A model generated the notes under the pieces. The model did no database searches and was not told the origin of the DNA. It saw only the letters and a list, made by a program, of their open reading frames with translations. A DNA stretch of 32,498 nt, from NCBI RefSeq assembly GCF_002835735.1, contig NZ_PISD01000047.1, positions 1 through 32,498 of the forward strand, read 5' to 3'. Below, piece after piece: positions 1 through 7,754 of this stretch (the stretch's first letter is position 1; every line of letters starts with the position of its first letter). The position numbers and the translations under genes are program-made. This stretch comes from Cytobacillus horneckiae (GTDB lineage Bacteria; Bacillota; Bacilli; Bacillales; Cytobacillaceae).

Positions 1-2
1 AA

Positions 3-98
3 GAACCAATTAAAGAACCGGTTAAACAACCCGGTGATGAAAAGCCGATAAAAGAACCTGTTAAAGACCCTGTAAAAAAACCAATAAAAGGTAGATAA
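3..98 (+). CDS. 3' end of a protein with EPVK-like repeats (partial)
   Basis: Reading from base 3 the frame is open to a TAA at 96-98 and gives 31 residues made of repeated EPIK / EPVK / DPVK units, ending KGR. This is a low-complexity Pro/Lys/Glu tail of the kind found at the C-terminus of secreted or wall-associated Bacillus proteins. The start and the functional domain lie outside the window, so the product cannot be named. A terminator follows 10 bases after the stop, which supports a real gene end here. Confidence 0.6.
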   Translation, partial: EPIKEPVKQPGDEKPIKEPVKDPVKKPIKGR

Positions 99-108
99 AA
101 ATTGTTTT

Positions 109-139
109 AATGCCGTCCAATAATAGGACGGCATTTTCA
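109..139 (+). terminator. Rho-independent terminator after the EPVK-repeat gene
   Basis: A perfect 10-bp stem (AATGCCGTCC at 109-118 with GGACGGCATT at 126-135), a 7-nt AT loop and a short T-rich tail. It sits just after the stop codon at 98. Confidence 0.8.
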
Positions 140-280
140 TTTGTCATCCTCTTTTTTTATCCCTGAAAAATTTTGGGCAAGGCTGCATTCTAATTTTTTT
201 AAACCAAAACCATATCTGTGAATATCGTATGAATATGTGAAAAAGTAAAGTAAGAGACATAAAGAGGATGCGAGTAAAGC

Positions 281-928
281 ATGTATGAGTTAATCAATTT
301 TATTTCCCATTTTGATAAACATTTATCTGATTTTATCTATACCTATGGATGGATTGTTTACGCCCTCCTGTTTTTATTTGTTTATTTAAAAACTGCATTT
401 GTCGTTCTTACGTTTTTGCCAGGCGACTCCATTGTCTTTGCCTGCGGGTCCTTAGCAGCAATGGGCAAGCTCAATGCTGGAATTTTAATCACCATCTTTT
501 TCTTTGCTACCTTATTGGGGGATAGCCAAAACTTTTCGCTCGGATTCCTCGTGAAGAAGGTCAATAGAAAAAGACATTGGTTAACGGAAAACCAAATGGT
601 AAACGCACATACCTTCATAAGGAAATATCGGTATACTTCCATTTTTCTCGCTAGATTTGTTCCATTAATGCGTACGACCGTTCCTTTTGTATGTGGAATG
701 GTGAAGTTTCCATTCTTGTTGTTCTTAAAGTACAATATGCTTGGTGCCGCAGTTTGGTTGCTCTTTTGGATGAGTGCTGGTTTTGTTCTCGGAAACTTTC
801 AATGGGTTGAAAATCATTTATTTTTTTCTTTAACTATTATTTCAACGATTCCTCTGCTCGTGCCCGTTGTACTATTAAGTTGGAAAAAATATCATTTAAA
901 ACAAACGCATAAAAGCAAATTATTATGA
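281..928 (+). CDS. DedA family membrane protein
   Basis: A 215-residue integral membrane protein of the DedA (SNARE-associated/VTT) family, whose members are linked to lipid-carrier flipping and envelope homeostasis. Family marks seen are FLPGDS near residue 47, the GDSQNFSLGF segment near 80, and the Arg-rich reentrant motif RFVPLMRTTVPFVCG near 123-137. Several hydrophobic segments follow and the tail is basic. The length is normal for the family. AAAGAGGA at 261-268 precedes the ATG by 12 nt, which is rather long; no nearer in-frame start exists. The gene is monocistronic, with a terminator directly behind it. The substrate cannot be told from sequence. Confidence 0.9.
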   Translation: MYELINFISHFDKHLSDFIYTYGWIVYALLFLFVYLKTAFVVLTFLPGDSIVFACGSLAAMGKLNAGILITIFFFATLLGDSQNFSLGFLVKKVNRKRHWLTENQMVNAHTFIRKYRYTSIFLARFVPLMRTTVPFVCGMVKFPFLLFLKYNMLGAAVWLLFWMSAGFVLGNFQWVENHLFFSLTIISTIPLLVPVVLLSWKKYHLKQTHKSKLL

Positions 929-938
929 GCTGGACAAG

Positions 939-969
939 ATAGCCTATTTTAATTAAAAGGCTATTTTTT
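939..969 (+). terminator. Terminator of the DedA gene
   Basis: ATAGCCT (939-945) pairs with AGGCTAT (958-964) and is followed by a run of T. It lies 10 nt after the DedA stop codon. Confidence 0.75.
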
Positions 970-1038
970 GTTAGAAGCTGAAGGATTGAAAATGAAAGAG
1001 AAACTTTTTTAATAAAAGGGAACAAAATATGTCATCAA

Positions 1039-1128
1039 GTCTGTACCGAGTCGGATACAGACGCTTTATCAAAAGTAAGATCCATCATTGAATGGAATAT
1101 TAACTAAACTTTTGCTTTAATTAATATT
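1039..1128. other. Two hairpins downstream of the response regulator gene
   Basis: At 1039-1062 GTCTGTA-CCG pairs with CGG-TACAGAC (10 bp with one bulged A). At 1096-1128 AATATTAA pairs with TTAATATT. They lie between two convergent genes, but neither has a convincing T-run on the minus strand, so a terminator role for the regulator gene is only a guess. The rest of 970-1146 shows nothing. Confidence 0.3.
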
Positions 1129-1146
1129 TTCAGGCATGGCCATTAT

Positions 1147-1872
1147 TTATTTTTTTACAGAATACACTCTTTCAGGGCGGCCTACATGCCCGTATGATAA
1201 ATCTGCCTCAATTTTTTCCTCAAACATTAAATACTCTAAGTAACGCCGTGCCGTCGTTCTGCTTACCCCTATCTCCACAGCGATGACCTCAGCAGTCAAC
1301 CCTCTTTCCTTTGTATTGCCGAGAACACCCAATACCTTCTCTAACGTTAGGCGATCGATTCCTTTCGGCAATTGAACGGTTTCTTTCGCTACTTTCTCTT
1401 TTTCAATTGAATTCTTGTCTCTCCTAAGTAAATGATCTACTTGCTGCTGTGAAAGCGGCAGGTCGCTTCCTTTTGAATCAAGCAGCTGTTGATGAAATGC
1501 TTGATATCCCATTAAGGATTGTTTAAATCTATCAAATACAACAGGTTTGATCATATAATCGAATACTCCGATTGTAATTGCCTCCTGTACCATTTCCAGT
1601 TCCCTTGCTGCAGTAATCATAATGACGCCCATTTGTTTATCCTGCTGCTTTATTTCCTTTAATAGGTCAATCCCGCTCATATCTGGAAAGTAAACATCCA
1701 ACAAGATAAGGTCAGGCTGAAATACTTCGATAAACTTTTTAGCTTCAAAATGACTTGCAGCAATTCCAATTGTCTGAAAACCTTCAATACTTTCAATATA
1801 TTGCCGCTGTATTTCTGCAATCCGCAAATCATCTTCTACAATCAGTACTTCTATTTCTCGACCATCATTCAT
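1147..1872 (-). CDS. DcuR/CitT-type response regulator
   Basis: A 241-residue two-component regulator. The receiver domain covers residues 7-125 with acidic pocket D14/D15, phosphate-accepting D59 (LLDVYFPD), T87 and K109-P110. A linker at 130-165 is followed by a winged HTH of the CitB/DcuR type (about 172-235, helix near IGVSRTTARRYLEYL). Members of this group activate C4-dicarboxylate or citrate transporter genes. The ATG at 1872 lies three bases after the kinase stop, with AGAGG inside the kinase 3' end, so the two genes are co-translated. The tct genes next door are the likely targets. The family call is firm; the signal and target are inferred from position. Confidence 0.9.
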   Translation of the reverse strand: MNDGREIEVLIVEDDLRIAEIQRQYIESIEGFQTIGIAASHFEAKKFIEVFQPDLILLDVYFPDMSGIDLLKEIKQQDKQMGVIMITAARELEMVQEAITIGVFDYMIKPVVFDRFKQSLMGYQAFHQQLLDSKGSDLPLSQQQVDHLLRRDKNSIEKEKVAKETVQLPKGIDRLTLEKVLGVLGNTKERGLTAEVIAVEIGVSRTTARRYLEYLMFEEKIEADLSYGHVGRPERVYSVKK

Positions 1873-1875
1873 TCA

Positions 1876-3456
1876 TTAAATACCTCTTCTCTTTGGAATA
1901 GCAGCTGTAAAAACTGTGTTCTTGTCTTTATCAGAAGTGAAAGTAATATATCCTCCCAGTTCACTTATTGCATTTTGAACCAAGCTTAATCCGATTCCAG
2001 CATTTGCATTTGTATTTTTTGTTGTAAATCCTTTTTCAAAGATAGACTCACTATTCTGCAAGTCAATCCCTACTCCATTATCTTCCACTTCAATAATCAG
2101 CTCTTTGCCCAAATCAGTCAGAAAGAGGGTCACTTCCTTAGCTTCCTTGCCACTCTCTCTGACAGCCTCAAAGGCATTGTTCACCAAATTCCCAATGATT
2201 GTCACCACCTTCTCTCGATCTATTTCAACTGGCAAATCCTTAAAGCTGCTAGATGCATCAATCGTAAAATCTATTTTCATTTCACTTGCAAGACTTTTCT
2301 TTCCTAAAATGAACCCAGCAAGAATTGGATCAGGTATTTCCTTCATCAAAAAGTGGATTAAGCTTTGGGTGCCATCTACTTCTTTCGATATATAGTCAAT
2401 TGCTTCCTTGTATGAACCAAGCTGAATTAATCCTAGGAGCGTGTAAAGCTTATTAGAATATTCATGAGTTTGAGCCCTCAATCCTTCAGCATAAGCTCTA
2501 ACATGTGATAATTCCTGCAGAAGATCGGACAATTCCGATTTATTTCTCAGACTGGCTACTGCACCAATGACGATCCCTCTTTTGCTTAAAATAGGGATCG
2601 TATTAACCAAATAAACTTCTCCATGGATGATGTATTCCTGATCATACTCTGCCTTGCCGGTATGTACGACAGCAAGCAAATGCATGTTTTCAAGGAGCTC
2701 ATCCACTCTTCGTCCGCGCAACATATGATCGACTTGAAGTATCTTATGCGCTGTCTCATTTACCACCGTTATCTTTCCAAATACATCTATCGCAATAATT
2801 CCCTCGTGTATGGACTCTAAAATCGCATGTTTTTCCTGATACATCCATGCTATTTCCTTAGGCTCCAATCCAAATGTAGCTTTACGCATATTCCTTGAAA
2901 TAAAGTAGGCCGCAAAAATGCCTCCTATTAGAATGAAGAATGTAACGAGGAACATTTGTCTGCGAACGTAAGTAATTTCCTTTTTAATATCATCTTGTAA
3001 ATAACCGACAGAAACGACGCCAATTACCTGTCCATTTAAATAGATAGGTGCTTTCCCCCTTAAGGAAGGGCCTAGCGTTCCCACCGATTCAGAGATGATG
3101 GATTGGCCTTCAAATACTTGTTCGTTGTCCCCTCCTACCATTTTTTGGCCTAATCTATCAGAATTGGGATGTGAATATCTAATTTCTGCACGATTCCCAA
3201 TGACGATAAATTCTGCACGCACTTGCTTCCGTATCTTTTCTGCGATTGGCTGTATAATTAAGGAAGGTTGATCAGTCAAAAACGCTTCTTTAATTTCTGG
3301 AATATGAGAGATAGATTGGGCAACTGATAAGGCCTGTTCTCCTTTTTCCTGTTTCAATGTGTTCTCCATCATCGTTGTAAAAGATAATTCAAAAATAGAG
3401 CCTATTAAAATAATTAATAGTGAAATACCGAGCATCAATTTAATATGTAAACGCAT
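1876..3456 (-). CDS. DcuS/CitS-type sensor histidine kinase
   Basis: A 526-residue membrane sensor kinase. Order: TM1 (about 7-27), extracytoplasmic PDC/CACHE-type domain (about 30-165), TM2 (about 168-187), a PAS domain (about 205-305), then an HPK5-type dimerisation helix with H331 in RAQTHEYSNK, and the ATPase domain with N box (N423-V432), G1 DNGVG (459-463), F box near 473 and GIGLSLV (487-493). This layout is typical of citrate, fumarate and malate sensors in Bacilli. It is followed at once by its regulator gene and preceded by the tctCBA transporter. The probable job is to sense the external tricarboxylate that TctC binds; this is inference. Confidence 0.92.
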   Translation of the reverse strand: MRLHIKLMLGISLLIILIGSIFELSFTTMMENTLKQEKGEQALSVAQSISHIPEIKEAFLTDQPSLIIQPIAEKIRKQVRAEFIVIGNRAEIRYSHPNSDRLGQKMVGGDNEQVFEGQSIISESVGTLGPSLRGKAPIYLNGQVIGVVSVGYLQDDIKKEITYVRRQMFLVTFFILIGGIFAAYFISRNMRKATFGLEPKEIAWMYQEKHAILESIHEGIIAIDVFGKITVVNETAHKILQVDHMLRGRRVDELLENMHLLAVVHTGKAEYDQEYIIHGEVYLVNTIPILSKRGIVIGAVASLRNKSELSDLLQELSHVRAYAEGLRAQTHEYSNKLYTLLGLIQLGSYKEAIDYISKEVDGTQSLIHFLMKEIPDPILAGFILGKKSLASEMKIDFTIDASSSFKDLPVEIDREKVVTIIGNLVNNAFEAVRESGKEAKEVTLFLTDLGKELIIEVEDNGVGIDLQNSESIFEKGFTTKNTNANAGIGLSLVQNAISELGGYITFTSDKDKNTVFTAAIPKRRGI

Positions 3457-3481
3457 CTATCCACCTCATCTCTCATCATAT

Positions 3482-3514
3482 AAAAAAAAACTCCTATTAA
3501 AAAGGAGTTTTTTT
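3482..3514 (-). terminator. Terminator between tctA and the sensor kinase gene
   Basis: CTCCT (3491-3495) pairs with AGGAG (3503-3507), extended by A7-9 and T7 tracts. Read on the minus strand it ends in a long T-run 18 nt after the tctA stop. It separates transporter transcripts from the kinase-regulator pair, though read-through is possible. Confidence 0.8.
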
Positions 3515-3531
3515 CCCAATTTTCTGTTTTA

Positions 3532-5058
3532 TTAGCCTTCAACATTGATTATGACTTTCTTGCCTTTCATTTTCATAAATACTGGAATGAGCAGCCACAA
3601 TGCAGTAATAATTAAAAATGTAAGCGAAAGCGGACGTGTAAAGAATATACTATAGTCTCCATCGGTAATAGTTAAAGCTCTGCGCATATTATTTTCAATC
3701 ATTGGGCCTAATACAAGTCCTAAAACAAGCGGTGCAATCGGGTAGTCGTTTTTGCTTAAAAAGTAGCCCAAACCCCCGCATGCAAGCAGCAGCAGTAAAT
3801 CATAAGTGGAAACCTGGACAGCATATACACCAAAAATAGAAATGGCAATGATAATCGGCAATAAATATTTCTTTGGAGTCAGGATGATTTTCGCAAATAC
3901 CTTCACTAATGGCAGATTCAAAATCAGCAGCATAATATTGCCGATGAACATACTTGCTATTAACCCCCAGGCAACATCTGGATGTTCATCAAATAATAAT
4001 GGGCCCGGCTGAACGTTATACATCATAAGGGCTCCCATTAAAATGGCCGTTGTTCCCGATCCAGGTATCCCAAGCGTCAATAACGGGATCATCGCTCCGC
4101 CTGAAGCCGCATTATTTGCCGTTTCCGGGGCAGCGACACCAGCAATTGTTCCAGTTCCAAATTTTTCAGGTGTTTTGGATATTCGTTTTTCTGTTAAATA
4201 GGAAAAAAATGAGGCCAATGTAGCTCCTGCGCCAGGTAATATTCCAATAAAAAAGCCTAAAATTGAGCCGCGTGCGATCGGCCCGGCTGATTCCTTCAAT
4301 TCAGATTTAGATGGCAGAAGATTATTAATCTTTGCTATATCTTCCTCTTCCTCTTCTTTTTCCAAAATTGTTTTAAATACCTCGCCTAAGGCAAACAAGC
4401 CGACCGCAATGGTCAAAAATTCTATTCCTTGGTAAAGCCATGGAATGTCGAAAGTAAAACGGGCAATCCCTGAGACGTTATCAATACCAATCGTTCCAAT
4501 TAGCAAGCCGCAAATTGTCATCATTAAAGCCTTTGTTACAGATTTCCCCGCTAATCCACTTACAGCGGCTAAACCTAATAGCATCAAAGAAAAGTATTCA
4601 GCAGGACCAAACTTCAATGCTATATTTGATAACGGTTCAGCCAATAGCACCATAGCAATGATTGTTACTGCTCCACCTACAAAGGAGCCGATGGCCGCAA
4701 TCGAGAGCGCACTTCCCGCTCTGCCTTTCTTGGCCATCTGGTAGCCATCAAGAGTCGTGACCACCGAGGACGATTCCCCTGGGGTATTTAAAAGAATCGA
4801 GGTCGTTGAACCTCCATACATCGCCCCATAGTAAACACCTGCAAGAAGGATGATTGCACTGGTTGCCGCTTGTTCAGGAGGCAATCCACCGGTTATCGTC
4901 GCTGTAACCGGAATGAGCAGTGCAACACCACTCATTGGACCGATGCCAGGTAAAACCCCCACCGCCGTTCCTATTAGCACCCCTACAAAAGCGAAAAGAA
5001 GATTATACCAAATAAGTGCGGTTCCAAAACCATTCATTAAATATTCAATTGTCGTCAT
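3532..5058 (-). CDS. tctA: Tripartite tricarboxylate transporter, large membrane subunit TctA
   Basis: A 508-residue protein with about 12 hydrophobic segments. It is the large permease of the TTT family, which moves citrate or similar carboxylates with cation symport using a soluble or lipid-anchored binding protein. The family signatures GVLPGIGPMSGVALLIP (near 33-50), YGAMYGGSTTSILLNTPGE (near 77-95) and the second copy GILPGAGATLASF (near 270) are present; these two glycine/proline-rich repeats line the substrate site. The length is normal. AGGAGTG precedes the ATG by 9 nt. It lies 15 nt after tctB in the tctC-tctB-tctA order. The exact substrate is unknown. Confidence 0.95.
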   Translation of the reverse strand: MTTIEYLMNGFGTALIWYNLLFAFVGVLIGTAVGVLPGIGPMSGVALLIPVTATITGGLPPEQAATSAIILLAGVYYGAMYGGSTTSILLNTPGESSSVVTTLDGYQMAKKGRAGSALSIAAIGSFVGGAVTIIAMVLLAEPLSNIALKFGPAEYFSLMLLGLAAVSGLAGKSVTKALMMTICGLLIGTIGIDNVSGIARFTFDIPWLYQGIEFLTIAVGLFALGEVFKTILEKEEEEEDIAKINNLLPSKSELKESAGPIARGSILGFFIGILPGAGATLASFFSYLTEKRISKTPEKFGTGTIAGVAAPETANNAASGGAMIPLLTLGIPGSGTTAILMGALMMYNVQPGPLLFDEHPDVAWGLIASMFIGNIMLLILNLPLVKVFAKIILTPKKYLLPIIIAISIFGVYAVQVSTYDLLLLLACGGLGYFLSKNDYPIAPLVLGLVLGPMIENNMRRALTITDGDYSIFFTRPLSLTFLIITALWLLIPVFMKMKGKKVIINVEG

Positions 5059-5073
5059 TCTTTAACACTCCTA

Positions 5074-5529
5074 TCAACTAAACCAGATCGGCCAACCTGG
5101 AAGTGTTCCTTTTAATACATTTACAAATAAGAAATAAATTACACCTGAAAAGCCAGCTGAAATGATAAGTGATGTCACCCACTTGCCTTTTTCCATCGTT
5201 TGAAAACAAATGAAAAGGAAAACGAATGTCGTAATGACATAACCAATTGTTTCCAGAGTTAGAATATAAAGCAATGTAGCGATAAAAATAATAAAGAAAG
5301 GTTTGTATCGAAGCTTCTCTTTCTTTCCGGCGCTTCTTGAAACTTGAAAGGTCTCATAAAATAGTCGAATGGCCAAAATCATCAGCAATATTCCAAGGAA
5401 CAGCGGAAAAATATCAGGTCCTACTACGCTTCCATAGGACGAACTTGCAATACCCCTGCTCCCTATCACACTGAGCAACCCTACAGCCAAAAATACAACT
5501 GCTGCACAACGATCAAATTTAATATCCAT
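5074..5529 (-). CDS. tctB: Tripartite tricarboxylate transporter, small membrane subunit TctB
   Basis: A small membrane protein with four hydrophobic segments, matching the TctB family: an N-terminal TM with GSRGI, the GPDIFPLFLGILL motif near residue 40, and a C-terminal TM pair. The open frame begins at 5544, but GGAGG (5537-5541) overlaps that ATG region and lies 7 nt before the ATG at 5529. I therefore take 5529 as the start (151 residues, MDIKFDRC...). The gene sits between tctC and tctA on the minus strand. Its role is to support TctA in the membrane complex. Confidence 0.88.
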   Translation of the reverse strand: MDIKFDRCAAVVFLAVGLLSVIGSRGIASSSYGSVVGPDIFPLFLGILLMILAIRLFYETFQVSRSAGKKEKLRYKPFFIIFIATLLYILTLETIGYVITTFVFLFICFQTMEKGKWVTSLIISAGFSGVIYFLFVNVLKGTLPGWPIWFS

Positions 5530-5628
5530 TAAATATCCTCCCATGACAAAGGCATAAGCGATTAGTTCACCATTGGAAAGTTGTCCTTTCTAATGCAAAG
5601 AGGGGCAGACGGTGGAGCAGTCATTTTT

Positions 5629-5665
5629 CAAAAAAATACCCTTTTCCTAATCTCTTTGAGGAAAA
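5629..5665 (-). terminator. Weak hairpin with T-run between tctC and tctB
   Basis: On the minus strand TTTTCCT and AGGAAAA (plus 5659-5665 and 5642-5648) form a 7-bp stem followed by GGGTA and seven T. A partial terminator here would make more binding protein than permease, a common arrangement for solute-binding subunits. The effect is inferred. Confidence 0.45.
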
Positions 5666-5687
5666 ATTAATTCCCTTCGCCAATTGT

Positions 5688-6716
5688 TTACTTCTCCATA
5701 CCTAAAGCTTCTAATAATTGCTGTACTTGAGTGTCTTGTTCAGCTAAAAACTTGCTGAAATCAGCACTGTTTTTATACTCAAGTTCCCAGCCTTGCGTTT
5801 CCACTTCTTTTTTCCATTCTGGTGAATCGACTAGTTTGTCCAAGGCTGTATCCCAATATTTTTTCGCTTCTTCTGACATATTCTCCGGACCGAATACCCC
5901 TCTCCAAATCGTAAACTCAGCATCCACACCTGATTCAATCGCAGTAGGGATATCAGCAAAATCTCCTGTCAGGCGTTCTGGAGAAGTAATCGCCAGCACT
6001 CTTACTTTCCCTGACTTCATAAACTCTTTCACACTTGAAGCATCTGTGCCAATTACATCTGCATTACCGCCAAGCAGGGCCGTAATTGCCTCACCACCGC
6101 CGTCATAGGATACGTATTTAATTTTTGTCGGATCTACTCCATACTCATAAGCAGGCAGAATAGAAACTAAGTGATCCATCGACCCAGGAGCTGAACCACC
6201 GGCAAAAGTGAGCGCTTTTGGATCCTTCTTAACTACCTCAAGCACAGACTTCAAATCCTTAAACTCTGAATCTGCCTTCACCACAATCGCACCGTAATCT
6301 TTAGTCAACTGAGCCAATGGTGTCGTATTTTTATATCCATAGGGACTGTTGCCTTCTTTCTTTAAATGATTGATGATAATTGGAGGAGAATTGACCAATA
6401 GCATGTCATTGTTATCAGCCTGCTGGGTAGCATATTCAGCCATGAATACAGCACCGCCGCCTCCTGGTTTATTTTCAACAGTCATTGGCTGTTGAACGAG
6501 CTTCGTTTCATTTAACACTTTAGCGAACGAACGAGCAGTTAAATCCCAGCCCCCGCCTGCACCAGAAGGAGCGACCACAGTTATTGTTTTTTTAGGATAT
6601 CCAGCTCCTCCCTCACTTTTCTCATCACTGGATGTATTTTGGCTGCTGCAAGCGGCCATTCCAGCAACAAGTGCACCTGCAAGTAAAAAAGCTGATACTT
6701 TTTTTAAAGAAATCAT
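5688..6716 (-). CDS. tctC: TTT-family solute-binding lipoprotein TctC
   Basis: A 342-residue extracytoplasmic binding protein of the Bug/TctC family. A lipoprotein signal peptide ends GMAAC with the lipid-modified Cys at 23, followed by a Ser/Glu-rich linker. The mature domain starts KKTITVVAPSGAGGGWDLTAR, with the typical glycine-rich N-terminal loop and the VENKPGGGG motif that contact the carboxylate ligand. It is first in the tctCBA operon, with AAAGGGG 8 nt before the ATG. A cre-like site lies directly upstream. The ligand (citrate, tricarballylate or another carboxylate) cannot be told from sequence. Confidence 0.95.
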   Translation of the reverse strand: MISLKKVSAFLLAGALVAGMAACSSQNTSSDEKSEGGAGYPKKTITVVAPSGAGGGWDLTARSFAKVLNETKLVQQPMTVENKPGGGGAVFMAEYATQQADNNDMLLVNSPPIIINHLKKEGNSPYGYKNTTPLAQLTKDYGAIVVKADSEFKDLKSVLEVVKKDPKALTFAGGSAPGSMDHLVSILPAYEYGVDPTKIKYVSYDGGGEAITALLGGNADVIGTDASSVKEFMKSGKVRVLAITSPERLTGDFADIPTAIESGVDAEFTIWRGVFGPENMSEEAKKYWDTALDKLVDSPEWKKEVETQGWELEYKNSADFSKFLAEQDTQVQQLLEALGMEK

Positions 6717-6730
6717 TGTTATTTCCCCTT

Positions 6731-6744
6731 TGTAAGCGTTTTAA
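6731..6744. promoter_or_regulatory. cre-like site upstream of tctC
   Basis: TGTAAGCGTTTTAA matches the CcpA operator consensus (TGWAANCGNTNWCA) at all fixed positions but one. It lies 14 nt upstream of the tctC start, next to the ribosome site, so it would work as a roadblock rather than at the promoter. CcpA repression of carboxylate uptake by glucose is well known in Bacillus; here it is a prediction. Confidence 0.5.
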
Positions 6745-6775
6745 TTTATATTACATAAAAATTCAGAATTTTTAT

Positions 6776-6857
6776 GAATAACCATTTAAAATACATTAAA
6801 ACTTTTAAAAACGTTTTGTTCATTAAAATTATTTGTCCGAATAAAAAAGAATAACCA
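6776..6857. repeat. Direct repeat GAATAACCA, 73 bp apart, upstream of tctC
   Basis: GAATAACCA occurs at 6776-6784 and 6849-6857, start to start 73 bp, close to seven helical turns. CATTAAAA is also repeated at 6794 and 6821. The region is the presumed promoter of tctCBA, so these are candidate binding sites for the neighbouring response regulator. No experimental support. Confidence 0.3.
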
Positions 6858-6885
6858 GTTTTTTAGTTTCTTTTCAGCTAGGGAA

Positions 6886-7190
6886 TTAGCCAGCCAAATG
6901 CCTGCTACTTTTTGTACATTGTGGGTTAATGGCACAATCAAAACACGGCTCCTTTCCTTCATCTATCGCATACAAATAGTTTTTCTTCACTGCCATCAAC
7001 CTACATAAGCGATCGCTGTTTTTGACATGGGCGCCAAAGAAGACTCGGCGTGAGGAATTAAACACCGCGTATCTGTTGGCCGTTTTTTCGCATATATTTC
7101 CTTGTCTACTTGTTCCGTTATGGTTAAGACTATTTCTTCAAGTACTGTTGCCACTTCTTCTGATTACTTGTAATTCATCTTGACTTTCAT
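6886..7190 (-). pseudogene. Decayed coding region of unknown product, downstream half
   Basis: Two minus-strand frames carry protein-like sequence here but neither forms a whole gene. One frame reads SEEVATVLEEIVLTITEQVD and onward, then breaks near 6980. The other is interrupted by a TGA near 7137, reads on with KNSDRLCRLMAVKKNYLYAI and CFDCAINPQC, and ends at the TAA at 6886-6888. The switch between frames suggests indels in an old gene. A similar relic start lies beyond the tandem repeats at 7598-7699, so the array may sit inside the same dead gene. I do not recognise the family; a transposase is possible but not shown. Confidence 0.4.
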
Positions 7191-7213
7191 TCAAAATTTC
7201 AACGAACCCATTG

Positions 7214-7570
7214 ATGATGAGAATCCGACGCTTTCTTATCAACTAGACTCGGTGGAAGGGTTTTCTTGATGAGAATCCGACGCTTTCTTATCAACTAGAC
7301 TCAGTGGGAGGGTTTTCTTGATGAGAATCCGGCGCTTTCTTATCAACTGGACTCGGGCGGAGGGGGTCTTGATGAGAATCTGGTGCTTGCTTATCAACTG
7401 GACTCGGGCGGAGGGGGTCTTGATGAGAATCTGGCGCTTTCTTATCAACTGAACTCGCGTGGAGGTTTCTTGATGAGAATCTGGCGCTTTCTTATCAACT
7501 AGACTCGGTGGGAGGGTTTTCTTGATGAGAATCCGGCGCTTGCTTATCAACTGAACTCGGTGGGGTTTTC
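7214..7570. repeat. Seven-unit tandem repeat of about 51 bp with a palindrome in each unit
   Basis: Units begin at about 7214, 7266, 7318, 7369, 7420, 7470 and 7522, with lengths of 49-52 bp. Each has the conserved parts GATGAGAATC, GGCGCTTTCTTATCAACT and a G-rich tail ACTCGG..GGAGGG. In each unit TTGATGAGAA pairs with TTCTTATCAA (10 bp, one G-T) around a 9-nt loop TCCGGCGCT. Unit lengths are not multiples of three, so any reading frame cycles through all three phases; the minus strand happens to stay open. It is not CRISPR, because the spacers repeat too. The spread of small differences suggests slippage or unequal crossing-over. Confidence 0.9.
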
Positions 7571-7597
7571 TTGAATCATCCACCATTTCACTCGAAA

Positions 7598-7699
7598 TTA
7601 GTGGTCGATTTCTTCCACTTGATGACTTGGAATGAACTCCTGAATATCGTAGAGGATTTGGATTTGTTCGTTATCATAAGGTTTGTTGGTCGGGGACAT
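7598..7699 (-). pseudogene. Relic N-terminus, 33 codons, interrupted before the tandem array
   Basis: From the ATG at 7699 the minus strand reads MSPTNKPYDNEQIQILYDIQ and on to EEIDH, then a TAA at 7598-7600. A shift of frame at this point continues LISSEMVDD straight into the tandem repeat array. This looks like the first 40 or so residues of a real protein broken by a frameshift and by repeat expansion. No clear ribosome site is visible. The family is not recognised. Confidence 0.4.
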
Positions 7700-7747
7700 T
7701 AAAAGAGCTGCCAAAAAGTCAGTTCATACTGACTTTTTGGACAGCCC
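7700..7747 (-). terminator. Strong terminator after the Usp-domain gene
   Basis: GCTG-CCAAAAAGTCAGT (7707-7723) pairs with ACTGACTTTTTGG-A-CAGC (7728-7745), 17 bp around a 4-nt loop, followed on the minus strand by CTCTTTT. It lies 8 nt past the end of the 7755-8420 gene and could act in both directions. Confidence 0.85.
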
Positions 7748-7754
7748 TTTTGAA

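Noticed and set aside
4445..5065. Plus-strand open frames inside tctA
   Set aside because: They are antisense to a clear tctA gene with full family motifs; the proline and alanine rich products are mirror effects of its codon use.
5575..5615. Minus-strand text resembling the dispersed element head (CTGCCCCTCTTTGCATTAGAAA)
   Set aside because: It keeps only part of the head, has no matching hairpin and lies inside the tct operon in the opposite orientation; likely chance.
6807..6822. Second cre site around AAAAACGTTTTG
   Set aside because: Three mismatches to the consensus on the better strand; the site at 6731 is much better.
7214..7570. CRISPR array
   Set aside because: The intervals between palindromes are as similar to each other as the palindromes, the units differ in length by indels, and there are no cas genes in the window.
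7239..7586. 115-codon minus-strand protein across the tandem repeats
   Set aside because: The translation switches between frames of the same repeat (RVQLISKR then LVDKKAPDSHQE) because unit lengths are not multiples of three. It is open by chance of the unit sequence, has no ribosome site and no domain.
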